Part shown: piece by piece, positions 7,739 through 16,142 of the stretch | Position numbering within the stretch: position 1 is the stretch's first letter | How the letters are laid out: every line of letters starts with the position of its first letter | Assembly (NCBI GenBank): GCA_902775345.1 | Contig: CACYLW010000012.1 | Coordinates: forward strand, 23,874-87,873 | Length of the DNA stretch: 64,000 nucleotides | Source of the DNA: an uncultured Eubacteriales bacterium | GTDB lineage: Bacteria > Bacillota > Clostridia > Peptostreptococcales > Anaerovoracaceae | Reading direction: 5' to 3' | Translations under genes and position numbers: made by a program | The notes under the pieces: generated by a model | Told to the model about the DNA's origin: nothing | Databases searched by the model: none | What the model saw: only the letters and a program-made list of their open reading frames with translations

Positions 7739-8551
7739 TCAATTCTTGAATTCATACTCCTCCCGGCAGGTATCAAAGAATCTACGCTCATCACCTGTAA
7801 AAGAGTAATCTTTATCACTTCTGAAGATCAGCACGCCCATAGTTCTCTGCTTCAGGTGAAATAGCAGATCCTTCCACGCTTTCCTCACTGCTCTGTCCGT
7901 ATGACCGCGCATCTCCGCGATCTCTTTGGAAGACAGTTCTTCCAGCACTTTATGATAGAACAATTCTCTATCGTCCTTATCTAAAGCCCGCATGAAATGT
8001 ATCATATAGTCTTTTGTCACGAGTTGATCTATTGTGTCCGGCTTGCAGTATAAGAAGTCCAGGACATCTCCTTTCCGCATCTGTCTGGCTATGACATTGC
8101 TCAAGCAACCTGCAGTAAATGCACTGTCCTCGTTCTCACCATATTCAAGCGGGAAATCATCACCATTCCTTAGGATCTCATGTTTCCCGACCCTGGACCT
8201 TTCATTCTCTTCGAGGTAGTCATACCAACCGTTAAGGTTCTTAAAGTCAATAACAGTCCTTGCAGCTTGCTCAAGCCTTCTGAGCATCTCAATTCTCACA
8301 TCTCGCTTGCGCTTCTTGACGCCCTCAGGCACCTTTATTTCTCGGAGTCTGATGACTTCAGCGGGTACGTTGCACTCCTCATCGTTATCGCTGACTATAA
8401 CGTACTTTTTTACAGGCTCACTTTCCTCTTCTTCCTCCAGCGCAAGCTCCTCAATGGCTATCGGATCATCCCTGAAACCATAGTCCCCATATTCTTCATC
8501 CATCATAAGCATGTATTCTTCGTACCATGCTTCGCGAGATAATCCAGCCAT
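7739..8551 (-). CDS. Sigma-70 region 4-like regulator
   Basis: A 270-residue protein. The N-terminal third is acidic (EELALEEEEESEPVKK). The C-terminal part (about residues 180-255) resembles sigma region 4: YMIHFMRALDKDDRELFYHK, then ELSSKEIAEMRGHTDRAVRK, a helix-turn-helix. Such sigma-like proteins are common on Firmicutes conjugative and mobilizable elements, where they are thought to control element genes. Regions 2 and 3 of a full sigma factor are not evident. It is transcribed away from the replication and mobilisation genes across a 416-bp intergenic region. Confidence 0.65.
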   Translation of the reverse strand: MAGLSREAWYEEYMLMMDEEYGDYGFRDDPIAIEELALEEEEESEPVKKYVIVSDNDEECNVPAEVIRLREIKVPEGVKKRKRDVRIEMLRRLEQAARTVIDFKNLNGWYDYLEENERSRVGKHEILRNGDDFPLEYGENEDSAFTAGCLSNVIARQMRKGDVLDFLYCKPDTIDQLVTKDYMIHFMRALDKDDRELFYHKVLEELSSKEIAEMRGHTDRAVRKAWKDLLFHLKQRTMGVLIFRSDKDYSFTGDERRFFDTCREEYEFKN

Positions 8552-8967
8552 TTATATATCCTCAAAAAATTTTTTACGATTTCAGAATTTTTAGTTCCGT
8601 TTTACCCCTAAAATTTTCCCTATTAATAGAGGGAGGATTAGGGTCTTCATTTTCTCATTGTTGAAAACAAAACGTTTGTTTCGAACATGTGTTTATTATA
8701 AGACCTGCAAGACCCTGTTTCAACTTGTTTTTCACCCCGCAACGGAGTGAGGGAAATAAATGGGACAGCTCAAATCGGCCCTGTTATCGCTCAAGGATAT
8801 ATGCGTCGACAGATGCATTTCATCTGCAAAAAACATTGTTTACACATAGGAAAAACGCCTTTTTTCGCCCCGAGATTATACATCTCAACACGTGGTACAG
8901 AGGCGTTATTGTTTTGCATGTTATTGCTAAGTATCAGTTATCTCAATGAAGATCGGAGGTGAGGCCA
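8552..8967. other. Divergent control region of the element
   Basis: These 416 bases separate leftward cargo/regulator genes from rightward replication/mobilisation genes. I see a LexA-like box (8682-8694), a hairpin with CAGATG and CATCTG arms (8812-8828) and a wide GCC/GGC inverted repeat between about 8850 and 8906. Open frames here are short, low-quality and unsupported. The region probably carries the promoters for both directions. Confidence 0.45.
8682..8694. promoter_or_regulatory. Possible LexA (SOS) box
   Basis: CGAACATGTGTTT matches the Gram-positive LexA pattern GAAC-N4-GTTY. It sits in the divergent control region, where SOS control of element genes would make sense. A 12-mer match can arise by chance, so this is tentative. 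Confidence 0.35.
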
Positions 8968-9147
8968 ATGCCAAGGATGTCAAAGAAGGAGAAGGAGGAA
9001 TGGAACTTCTTCCTGAATGATCGCGGACGCATCTCGTATAACGAGCTGTGCCGTAAATGTGACCGCGACTGTAAGCAGAGTTTCAGAGCAGTGATAGTGC
9101 AATGCCCTGAATACAATTCCAAACGAAGCAAGAAGAAACGGCAATGA
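8968..9147 (+). CDS. Small Cys-rich basic protein
   Basis: A 59-residue protein starting MPRMSKKEKEEWNFF. It contains NELCRKCDRDCKQSF and VQCPEY, four Cys in a pattern that could bind zinc, and ends in a lysine-rich tail. The ATG at 8968 is preferred over a GTG at 8959 because a clear GGAGGT lies 7 bases upstream of the ATG. It is 19 bases before the RepA-like gene and likely shares its message. The family is unknown to me; a role in element replication is inferred only from position. Confidence 0.65.
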   Translation: MPRMSKKEKEEWNFFLNDRGRISYNELCRKCDRDCKQSFRAVIVQCPEYNSKRSKKKRQ

Positions 9148-9166
9148 TGCCGGGAAAGGAGGCTTT

Positions 9167-10234
9167 ATGCCGGAAAGAAAACAAAGCACTACTAACTTTA
9201 AAAGCGCAGAAGAACTCTTCTATAACCCTGTCGAAGGCGGCAAGCCTGACATGATAGTCGATGGACTCATCCCAACGGGCCTGACCATAATAGCAGGTGC
9301 ACCGAAGTCGTGTAAAAGCTGGCTGATGCTGAGACTGGCGTTATCTGTCAGCCTGGGTGAGCCATTCCTCGGTCATGATGTTAAGAAGTGTGATGTAGCA
9401 TACTACGCACTTGAAGATACGGATGCAAGGCTCAAGAGCAGACTATTGGATATAGGAACTGCTCCGCCGCCGGGACTGATATACGCTACCTCAGTAAAGG
9501 ATCCGTGCAATGATTTCATCAGTGACCTTGAGAGATGTCTGGACAGCAATCCGGGAGTCGGACTTGTAATAGTAGACACACTGCAGAAAATCAGGACCAG
9601 TGACCCGACTTCGAATGCCAACCAATACGCATGTGAGTATGAGGAGCTTGCGAGGCTCAAGGAGATCGCTGATTATCGCAGGATAGCGATCGTCTTTGTC
9701 CACCACACGCGCAAGAAACACGATTCAAAGGACGGGAATAACGATGTACTTGGCTCATCAGCAGTCACTGGAACAGCCGACATGATACTTATTCTGCGCA
9801 AGAACCGCGGAGGCACTGCCGGCACGCTCAGCGTGAGCGGTCGTGACGCTCCGGATATTGAGCTCGTGATGCAGTGGCAGCATCCCGAGTGGCAGGTCAT
9901 AGAAGAGAAGTCTGAAGAAGATATCGCAAGAGAGAACGTCCCTGAGATCGTGTACAGTGTGGTCGACTTCCTGATGGCCGAGGGAGGATTCACCGGCACC
10001 ATGTCAGCGCTGCTTGAAGAGATCGGTCTTCCTCATGTCAAGCCGCATGTTCTCAGCAGAGCCCTCTCGAAGTTCCATGATGAAGTCCTGCTCCCATTGG
10101 GGATCACATACAGCAGCGCACGTGTATCCAGTGATCGCAACTATGTGTTCACCGTGTCAGAAGAGCCTGCTGCAGGTCAGGACTCAGGTAATAGAGATGA
10201 CGCTCGTGACGCTTATGACGCTTCCCTGCTCTAG
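9167..10234 (+). CDS. RepA-like AAA ATPase/helicase
   Basis: A 355-residue RecA-fold ATPase of the plasmid RepA/KaiC-like helicase group. Walker A is IAGAPKSCKSWLMLRLA (about residue 40) and Walker B is VGLVIVDTLQKIR (about 133), followed by FVHHTRKKHDS and SAVTGTADMILILRKNRG. A C-terminal winged region follows (VKPHVLSRALSKFHDEV). It would unwind DNA for replication of the excised element or for primase loading. The ATG has a GGAGG 6 bases upstream. The last codons encode an Asp-Ala-x repeat written in three 9-bp DNA repeats that continue as inverted copies beyond the stop, suggesting an origin at its 3' end. Confidence 0.85.
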   Translation: MPERKQSTTNFKSAEELFYNPVEGGKPDMIVDGLIPTGLTIIAGAPKSCKSWLMLRLALSVSLGEPFLGHDVKKCDVAYYALEDTDARLKSRLLDIGTAPPPGLIYATSVKDPCNDFISDLERCLDSNPGVGLVIVDTLQKIRTSDPTSNANQYACEYEELARLKEIADYRRIAIVFVHHTRKKHDSKDGNNDVLGSSAVTGTADMILILRKNRGGTAGTLSVSGRDAPDIELVMQWQHPEWQVIEEKSEEDIARENVPEIVYSVVDFLMAEGGFTGTMSALLEEIGLPHVKPHVLSRALSKFHDEVLLPLGITYSSARVSSDRNYVFTVSEEPAAGQDSGNRDDARDAYDASLL

Positions 10235-10269
10235 GAGCGATATACCGTCATTAGCGTCATTGCCGTCAT
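10198..10269. repeat. Two opposed sets of 9-bp iterons, candidate replication origin
   Basis: TGACGCT occurs at 10198, 10207 and 10216, exactly every 9 bp, at the end of the helicase gene. CGTCAT occurs at 10246, 10255 and 10264, again every 9 bp, in the opposite orientation (ATGACG is the reverse complement of CGTCAT). Iterons beside a RepA-like gene are the usual form of an initiator-controlled origin. The function is inferred from layout alone. Confidence 0.55.
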
Positions 10270-10352
10270 ATCTGCAGCTTATAAGTATTGCCATACTGTA
10301 TTGCCCGCTATAAAAAGGAACAACATCCGTGTATCGCCACGTGTGTTGCCGC

Positions 10353-10482
10353 AAGGACAGACCGAAGGTGTGTCCTTAGGAGTAGCGAGCATAGGCTATG
10401 TATCGCCAGTCGGAGAACTCCGCCCGTGATAATAGCCGCGGCACTGCCACATGTGGCAATACCGGGAGGGGCTCCTGCCCCT
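10353..10482. other. Candidate oriT / mobilisation region
   Basis: The 316-bp gap before mobC holds several inverted repeats: AAGGACA...TGTCCTT with an inner ACC/GGT (10353-10377), the perfect palindrome TGCCACATGTGGCA (10445-10458) and AGGGGC...GCCCCT (10467-10482), followed by CTGCAACCCC. A GC-rich hairpin region just upstream of mobC and the relaxase is where MOB-P-type oriT sites lie. The nick site cannot be placed from sequence alone. Confidence 0.45.
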
Positions 10483-10550
10483 GCAACCCCTATCAGTTAT
10501 TACAAAAGAATCATGTGTGAAAATAATTGTCTAAGGAGAGGGAAATATAT

Positions 10551-10904
10551 ATGGCAAACAGACAGAGAAACCTCGGGATCAACATCAGGGTGACCCCGGA
10601 AGAAAAGAAAAAGATAGAACGAAATGCAAGAAAATGTCGCCTGAGTATCTCAGAATACCTCAGGCAGATAGCAATGAAAGTCGTACCGAAAGAGCTTCCG
10701 TCGAAAGAAATCGAAGAAAGTTTTCTCAGGATCAACGAAGTGATCGGAGCCGTAAACAATATGAAAAAACAATCTTCTGATCCAGTAACGCAGAAATTCT
10801 GTGATGATATCTATGCGGATCTGCTCAGAATAATGGTCGAGACTCTGCAGCTTATGAGGCATATTTACCCAAAGACGGAGGTGAAAGCAGATGGCAACGA
10901 CTAA
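10551..10904 (+). CDS. mobC: MobC-like relaxosome accessory protein
   Basis: A 117-residue protein starting MANRQRNLGINIRVTPEEKK. The ribbon-helix-helix segment INIRVTPEEKKKIERNARKC, followed by RLSISEYLRQIA, is typical of MobC/plasmid mobilisation accessory proteins, which bind oriT and help the relaxase nick. The ATG at 10551 has GGAGAGGG upstream; an earlier frame start at 10527 lacks one. Its end overlaps the relaxase start by 14 bases, so the pair is co-translated. Confidence 0.8.
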   Translation: MANRQRNLGINIRVTPEEKKKIERNARKCRLSISEYLRQIAMKVVPKELPSKEIEESFLRINEVIGAVNNMKKQSSDPVTQKFCDDIYADLLRIMVETLQLMRHIYPKTEVKADGND

Positions 10905-12264
10905 GATCTGGCCCGTCAGAGACAGCCTTAAACGTGTCGTTGATTATGCATCCAACCCCGAAAAAACATCAGATGATGACCTTGCTTCTGTCATCAGGTA
11001 CGCGATGAATGGAGACAAAACGGTCGCTGATACTACAGGAGAATCTGAAAAAGCATGCTATGTAACAGGTGTTAATTGTTCCGCTGATACAGCGCTTGAG
11101 GAGATGATCAACACGCAGACTCTCTTCGGAAAGACCGGAGGTAATATCGCCTATCACTGTTATCAGTCATTCAAACCGGGCGAAGTAACACCTGAGCACT
11201 GTCATCAACTTGGAGTAGAACTCGCACGCAGGATGTGGGGAGACAGATACCAGGTGCTGGTCGCTACCCATCTGGATCGTGATCACCTGCACAACCACCT
11301 GGTATGTTGTTCTGTTTCATTCATTGACGGAAAGAAATTCAATGACAATAAGGCTGCATACAGCAGGTTGCGCAGATTATCTGATGAGATATGCCGCGAG
11401 GAAGGCCTTTCTGTTATAGAGAAGCCTCGCGGAAAAACCCCTCGGCAGATCCACTTTGCCGAGAAGAACGGCGAGCCTACAAGATACAATCTGATGCGCG
11501 AAGCCATAGATAATACGGTTTCACTCAGCACCAATTTCCCAACGTTCATAAGTCTAATGAAGCAGCAGGGATATATCATCAGCTACAGTTATTCAAGGAA
11601 GTATCCGACTATCAGGTCTGTTAATTCTCAGAAGGCTGTAAGGCTTTACCGGCTTGGTGAGGATTATGAACTCGACAGGATCGTTCAAAGAGTCAATGCC
11701 AATGATTACGAAATCATTGCAGTCAACCGCGAAAAACATCTCATGACCACGAAGCCTCCGAAGCATACACGCATCCATGTCAACGGTACGAAGAAGACAG
11801 CACGAAAGATTGGAGGACTCTACAGCCTTTATCTTCACTATCTGTATCTTCTCGGATACCGCCCGAAGAAAAAGCACCGGCCGCTGTCGCCTGAGATGCG
11901 TGCGGCTGGCCGGATGTGTGATAAATACTCCGCCTGCGCGAAGCTTATGGCACGGGAACATCTCAGAACGAATAAAGATGTGAACACTTTCATATCTGGT
12001 TCTGAGCAGAAAGTGGCAGAGCTTTCCGAAGCCAGAAACAAAGTAAGAAATAAACTGAGACGAGCTTCAGAGCCTGATCAGATAGAACAATTGAAGGCTG
12101 AAAGAGACGGACTTACTGCAGAGATCGGTAAGCTGCGCAAGGAAATCAAGACTGCTGAATTCACACTTGAAAGAAGTCAGCAGGTACAAAATGACATAGA
12201 AACAGAACTCAATGCCTGCGGAATGACCCGCAGCAGGAACCACAGAGATCGAGACGGGAGGTGA
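10891..12264 (+). CDS. mobA: Relaxase, MobA/VirD2-like (MOB-P type)
   Basis: A 457-residue mobilisation nuclease that nicks oriT and pilots the strand during transfer. The candidate catalytic Tyr is Y19 (VVDYASNPEKT). The three-His metal site is HLDRDHLHNHLV (H127, H132, H134/H136). The relaxase domain fills the first half. The second half has helical coiled-coil character at about residues 370-440 (LRRASEPDQIEQLKAERDGL), probably for oligomer or accessory contacts. It overlaps mobC. A close fragment of the same gene family survives at 1159-1266. Confidence 0.9.
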   Translation: MATTKIWPVRDSLKRVVDYASNPEKTSDDDLASVIRYAMNGDKTVADTTGESEKACYVTGVNCSADTALEEMINTQTLFGKTGGNIAYHCYQSFKPGEVTPEHCHQLGVELARRMWGDRYQVLVATHLDRDHLHNHLVCCSVSFIDGKKFNDNKAAYSRLRRLSDEICREEGLSVIEKPRGKTPRQIHFAEKNGEPTRYNLMREAIDNTVSLSTNFPTFISLMKQQGYIISYSYSRKYPTIRSVNSQKAVRLYRLGEDYELDRIVQRVNANDYEIIAVNREKHLMTTKPPKHTRIHVNGTKKTARKIGGLYSLYLHYLYLLGYRPKKKHRPLSPEMRAAGRMCDKYSACAKLMAREHLRTNKDVNTFISGSEQKVAELSEARNKVRNKLRRASEPDQIEQLKAERDGLTAEIGKLRKEIKTAEFTLERSQQVQNDIETELNACGMTRSRNHRDRDGR

Positions 12265-12324
12265 TAACTAAGTTCATCACTTTATTTTTTTGCTGTAATT
12301 ATGAATGTTACGGGAGGTGTTTAG

Positions 12325-13662
12325 ATGACTGACAGCAAGAAAGAATTCCTGCTGAAGGCATCCGCACCTTCTGATGCCGAAGTACTGGAATTCATAACAC
12401 GTTGTCCGGATGAATGTTTACAATTTCGCAACGCGGATGGTAGTATTGATTTGGACGGCGTGAAAGAATATATGAGAAAAGCACGCAAGAACAAGATCCT
12501 TGACAATTACAGAGGACAGATAAAAAAGCTTAACGGCAAGGACCAGAGATACTATATCAAGTTAAAGGACAGCAGCCGCAGTGACGGCAGATATACCATC
12601 AAGGCACCTACCGAAGAAGAATTGCTTGAAAAAGTGTTTCTGTGGCACCTTGAGAACGTTGAAAAGATCAAAGAGCCTACACTTGCCAGCATCTTTCCTG
12701 AGTTTCTTGAGTACAAGAAGAAGACAACCTGGGCTGAGTCTACTGTCAAAAGGAACCTGTCAGTATGGAAGAATCATTATAAAGATACTGATATCATCAA
12801 TGTTCCGATAAGAAAGATCAGGCTTAAACAGCTTCAGGAATGGGCATATGGTCTGATCAAAGATCATGACCTGACCCAGAAGGAATTCGGAAATATCGCC
12901 ACATGGATGAAGCAGATGTTTGAATATGCTGCCATGGAGGAGATCATCGACAGGAACCCATACACTATGCTCAAGATAACCAACCGCAATGTATTCCGTC
13001 AGCCGGAGATCAAGTCGGATGAGAACAAAGTTCTCTCGCCCGATATGGAACTCGCGCTCTACAGGAAGTGCTGGGAACATTTCGAAAACAGGTACTACCC
13101 TGTTCATCAGCTCCTGCCGCTTGGCATCATAATGCTCTTTCAGGCAGGTCTCAGGCCAAGCGAGCTCGTTACTTTGCGTTATTCCGATATTGATGGTGAC
13201 GAGATCATCATCAGAAGGTATTACTCAGATAAAGCGAACGAGATAAAGGAAAACCGTACCAAAGCAGGTCATGGATTCAGGCGTATCATCCTGACTTCGC
13301 TGGCCAAAGAGCTGATCGAGGCTGCCAGAGACAGGCAGCTTGAGGATGGAATAGAAAACCCGGAGTATATCTTCATGATGAACGAGCAGTTCAAGAGTTT
13401 CTACGACCGGCTCCGCAAGACATTCCCTGTCATCTGTAAAAGCATAGGGATACCGCAAAACACTCCGTATTCTGGCCGGAGAACTTTCATTTCATCGCTT
13501 ATTGACGCGAACGTGAACATCAGGACCATACAGAATTATGTTGGTCACAATGATGCCAGAACAACTCTAAATAATTACTGTTATGACAGATCTGCACGGG
13601 AAGAAAGAGCTAAACAGCTTGAAAATGCTCGTGTTCAGATCTCTTTCACCGGGGCAGCATAA
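12325..13662 (+). CDS. int: Tyrosine recombinase/integrase of the element
   Basis: A 445-residue phage-type integrase. A core-binding SAM-like domain lies around residues 110-210 (ESTVKRNLSVWKNHY). The catalytic domain has Arg in FQAGLRPSELVTLRYSDID, the second Arg in YSGRRTFISSLIDANV, His in YVGHNDARTTLNNY and nucleophile Tyr near 418. The usual HxLR box reads YSGRR, so the first His is replaced. It starts 12 bases after GGGAGG. It ends 71 bases before the tRNA-Ser 3' end, as expected for an integrase that targets that gene. Confidence 0.92.
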   Translation: MTDSKKEFLLKASAPSDAEVLEFITRCPDECLQFRNADGSIDLDGVKEYMRKARKNKILDNYRGQIKKLNGKDQRYYIKLKDSSRSDGRYTIKAPTEEELLEKVFLWHLENVEKIKEPTLASIFPEFLEYKKKTTWAESTVKRNLSVWKNHYKDTDIINVPIRKIRLKQLQEWAYGLIKDHDLTQKEFGNIATWMKQMFEYAAMEEIIDRNPYTMLKITNRNVFRQPEIKSDENKVLSPDMELALYRKCWEHFENRYYPVHQLLPLGIIMLFQAGLRPSELVTLRYSDIDGDEIIIRRYYSDKANEIKENRTKAGHGFRRIILTSLAKELIEAARDRQLEDGIENPEYIFMMNEQFKSFYDRLRKTFPVICKSIGIPQNTPYSGRRTFISSLIDANVNIRTIQNYVGHNDARTTLNNYCYDRSAREERAKQLENARVQISFTGAA

Positions 13663-13681
13663 GCTGTACCCAGCTGTACCC
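13662..13681 (+). repeat. Right-end integrase arm-like repeats
   Basis: AGCTGTACCC is repeated twice head to tail directly after the integrase stop. It resembles the TTGTACC pairs at the left end (5615 and 5627) and at the relic (1435 and 1447). It is probably the right-arm binding site of the integrase. Confidence 0.5.
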
Positions 13682-13698
13682 AAAACCGAAGCCATGAA

Positions 13699-13732
13699 AA
13701 AAGCCCTGGAACTCAGTATTTCCAAGGCTTTT
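13699..13732. terminator. Shared terminator of int and tRNA-Ser
   Basis: AAAAGCCCTGGA and TCCAAGGCTTTT form a stem with one mismatch and a 10-base loop between the convergent integrase and tRNA-Ser genes. Read leftwards it has a run of six T, so it fits best as the tRNA terminator. Confidence 0.65.
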
Positions 13733-13733
13733 C

Positions 13734-13756
13734 TGGCGGAGGACATGGGACTCGAA
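13734..13756. other. attR: tRNA-Ser 3' end
   Basis: The right copy of the 23-bp direct repeat, inside the tRNA-Ser gene. Integration restores the tRNA end, so the gene stays functional. Confidence 0.85.
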
Positions 13757-13821
13757 CCCACGGGGCTGTTACGCCTTACCTGATTTCCAATCAGGCTCCT
13801 TAGCCACTCGGTCAATCCTCC
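13734..13821 (-). tRNA. tRNA-Ser (anticodon GGA)
   Basis: Read leftwards the 88 bases begin GGAGGATTGACCGAGTGG and end TCCTCCGCCA. The acceptor stem is GGAGGAT against GTCCTCC with discriminator G and encoded CCA. The anticodon arm is CTGATTGGAAATCAG, giving anticodon GGA. A long variable arm (TAAGGCGTAACAGCC) and a TTCGAGT T-loop mark the serine type. It is the integration site of the element. Confidence 0.95.
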
Positions 13822-13904
13822 ACGGCTAATTATCTGAATTGTTATGTCAGCCCGAATATATTAACACATCGGGTAACGGTTTGCAACTGAAAGAACAGGA
13901 AAAA

Positions 13905-14885
13905 CTATACTCTTTCGTTTCTGCTGAAAAACTGTTTCATGGCATTTGTGATGGAAGATGCCACCCCTTCAAGACTTGAAAGCAATCTGTCATTTTCTGT
14001 ATTGAAAGCTTCGTCTGCCATAGGATAACGCTCAGTAAAGGCCTCTGCTCCGTATTGCTTGTCAGCTATATGCTCATCCTCAAATCCGGCGCCTGCCGGC
14101 ACCAGAAAATAGTCACGGCTCCGCGTGGAATCATCCCAGGTGATATCCGCGTAGTAATACTTGCCATAAAGCTCAATGATATTCCACGTGTGCGCGCCGG
14201 TGATGCCAAAACCCGAGACCCCGTCTCCGAAAATTATCCGGTTGTCTATCCCTGCCTCAAGAAGCAGTCTGTACAGACTCACGGAATATCCCTGACATAC
14301 TGCCCTGCCTTCGACAAGCGCCCCATATGCCGTACGTCTTATATCACTTCCCTCCACTGCAGCCTCGTACTCTACGTTGTCACAGATGTAGTCGTAAATG
14401 GCGGATATTTTTTCATAGTCCGTCTTGTTTCCGAGGTCGAGTTCCTTCATTATCTCCTTTACTTTTCTGTCGACTTCGGCTTCCTGCTCTGCGTCATCGT
14501 AATATGTGAGATCGTATTCGATCTCCACGACAGGCGACAGATCCGATAATTTCGTGCGTGCCTGACCCTTATATGAAGAATACTGGAACAGAATGTAGTC
14601 TCCTTCATCCGGCTCTCCGGTGTGCTCAGTTGCTTCACCGAGCACTCTGCCGATGATCTTCTGAAGTCCTTCCTGATCGGTTTTTCCTTCTATACCGATT
14701 TTTACCGGACTTTCCCTGTTTTTCATGTCTTTTCTGAGTTCGGCAGAAGCCCCCAGCTCATTTTCATGATATGTAAGTTCCGGAGTCTCAGCAAAAGAAG
14801 GCACTGAAGCAAAGCAGACAGACATTGCTGCTGCAACAGTGATCATTATCGTTATCAGCTTTTCCCGGAATGCTTTTTCTCTCAT
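13905..14885 (-). CDS. Secreted transglutaminase-like protein
   Basis: A 326-residue protein with an N-terminal signal peptide (TIMITVAAAMSVCFASVPSFA, cut near residue 32) and a transglutaminase-like domain at about residues 160-265. The triad is visible: Cys in GRAVCQGYS, His in GAHTWNIIEL and Asp in YYADITWDD. Domains like this act as proteases or cross-linking enzymes in cell-wall or surface processes; the substrate is not known. It is a single gene after the tRNA. Confidence 0.85.
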   Translation of the reverse strand: MREKAFREKLITIMITVAAAMSVCFASVPSFAETPELTYHENELGASAELRKDMKNRESPVKIGIEGKTDQEGLQKIIGRVLGEATEHTGEPDEGDYILFQYSSYKGQARTKLSDLSPVVEIEYDLTYYDDAEQEAEVDRKVKEIMKELDLGNKTDYEKISAIYDYICDNVEYEAAVEGSDIRRTAYGALVEGRAVCQGYSVSLYRLLLEAGIDNRIIFGDGVSGFGITGAHTWNIIELYGKYYYADITWDDSTRSRDYFLVPAGAGFEDEHIADKQYGAEAFTERYPMADEAFNTENDRLLSSLEGVASSITNAMKQFFSRNERV

Positions 14886-14950
14886 TCAATCCTGTTCACT
14901 GCCCTCCGGCAGGCTTCCGCTTATATTGACAAACCGGCTGAATTAAGATC

Positions 14951-14970
14951 AAGCGCCCCGAAAGGCGCTT
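14951..14970. terminator. Intergenic terminator
   Basis: AAGCGCC CCGAAA GGCGCTT forms a 7-bp stem, followed by TTTTCTT on the + strand. It lies after the end of the leftward butyrate kinase gene, for which the T-run is weaker. Confidence 0.55.
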
Positions 14971-15011
14971 TTTCTTAATCGGTATCATATATTTTCAGTC
15001 AATATATATTT

Positions 15012-16079
15012 CTATTCGTAGATCTCCCAGTGACCTGTCCTGAGTGCTTTAAGCGCACCCTCTGCAAGAGCTCTCATCTCCTCTTCGCCAGGGAACCTCA
15101 TGATAGGAGCGATCTTGTCGACGTACGAAGCGATCTCATCGCAGAATCTTTCCGAATATGCCATGCCGCCGGTGAAGATGATGGCATCAACGTTGAAGCG
15201 CAGGACTGCAGACATTGCGCCGATATCCTTTGCCAGCTGATATGCGATAGCCTTGAAAGCCATGAGCATCTTCTCGTCTCCGTCATTGAATGCGGCATTC
15301 TCGACATCTCTGAAGTCTTTTGTTCCTGTGTATGAGTACACTCCGGCTTCCTGCCCGATTATTCTCTTTACTTCAGCCTTGGTCATGCCCTCTTTGAAGC
15401 AAAGGTTCACCAGCGCGTTAGCCGGGAGCGCACCGCCTCTGTCCATGCCCATGGCTCCGTCGTCCTTGACGTTGTTCACATCGACGACCCTGCCCTTTTT
15501 GTGTGCAGCAACGGAAACTCCGCCGCCGAGATGGCATACAACAAGGTTAAGTTCTTCATAAGCTCTGCCGAGGTGCTTCGCAGCCTTGCGCGCTACCGAT
15601 TTATGGTTGAGCGGATGGAAGAACGACTGTCTCTCAAAGCCTTCAAGGCCGAGGCCGGAATATCTTGCCAGCGGTTCCATCTCATCAACGCATACAGGGT
15701 CAACGAAGAATGCCGGGATGCCTACAGAGTCAGCCAGTTCTTTGGAGATGTATGCACCGAGGTTGGCTGCATGCTCACCATAAGGAGGGTTCTCGATATC
15801 GTGGATGACAGCGTCATTCACCTTGTAAGTGCCGGATGGTATGTGCTTGAAAAGTCCGCCTCTTCCGCATATAGCGTCGAAGTCCTCAAGCTTATAACCG
15901 TTCTTCCCGATCGTCTCGAGAATTGCAGCCTTTCTGAATGGCGCCTGATCTACCACATGAGGATACTTAGCGATCTCTGAAGCATCATGGTCGATGCCGA
16001 CACGCATGACTTCTTCTTCATCCTCGAATACGCAGATCTTGGTCGAAGTAGCGCCCGGATTGATTACAAGAATTTTCAT
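15012..16079 (-). CDS. buk: Butyrate kinase
   Basis: A 355-residue acetate/butyrate kinase-family enzyme that converts butyryl-phosphate and ADP to butyrate and ATP, or does the same with branched-chain acyl phosphates. It begins MKILVINPGATSTKICVFED, the phosphate-binding motif. VVCHLGGGVSVAAHKKG, NNVKDDGAMGMDRGGALPAN and DAIIFTGGMAYSERF follow as in Buk. Full length. No phosphotransbutyrylase gene lies beside it. It follows typA by 63 bases and may share its message. Confidence 0.93.
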   Translation of the reverse strand: MKILVINPGATSTKICVFEDEEEVMRVGIDHDASEIAKYPHVVDQAPFRKAAILETIGKNGYKLEDFDAICGRGGLFKHIPSGTYKVNDAVIHDIENPPYGEHAANLGAYISKELADSVGIPAFFVDPVCVDEMEPLARYSGLGLEGFERQSFFHPLNHKSVARKAAKHLGRAYEELNLVVCHLGGGVSVAAHKKGRVVDVNNVKDDGAMGMDRGGALPANALVNLCFKEGMTKAEVKRIIGQEAGVYSYTGTKDFRDVENAAFNDGDEKMLMAFKAIAYQLAKDIGAMSAVLRFNVDAIIFTGGMAYSERFCDEIASYVDKIAPIMRFPGEEEMRALAEGALKALRTGHWEIYE

Positions 16080-16142
16080 TTTAGATTCTCCTTTCGGTAT
16101 GTATTGCAGCTGATCTCTGTCGTTTTTCCCTTTTTTGCATGA

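Larger units (their letters stand above)
5537..13756 (+). mobile_element. Integrative mobilizable element in tRNA-Ser
   Basis: A 23-bp sequence, beginning TGGCGGAGGACATGGGACTC, occurs at 5537-5559 and again at 13734-13756. The right copy is the 3' end of tRNA-Ser, including the CCA complement. The tyrosine integrase lies just inside the right end. TTGTACC or CTGTACC pairs, likely arm sites, lie inside both ends. Between them are integrase, relaxase, MobC, a RepA-like helicase, a small Cys-rich protein, a sigma-like protein and two cargo genes. There is no type IV secretion system or coupling protein, so it would need a helper element to transfer. All core genes look intact, so it may still move. 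Confidence 0.85.

Noticed and set aside
8689-8949. Open frame of 86 codons in the divergent control region
   Set aside because: Low-quality composition, no Shine-Dalgarno sequence, and it covers likely promoters; no family match is visible.
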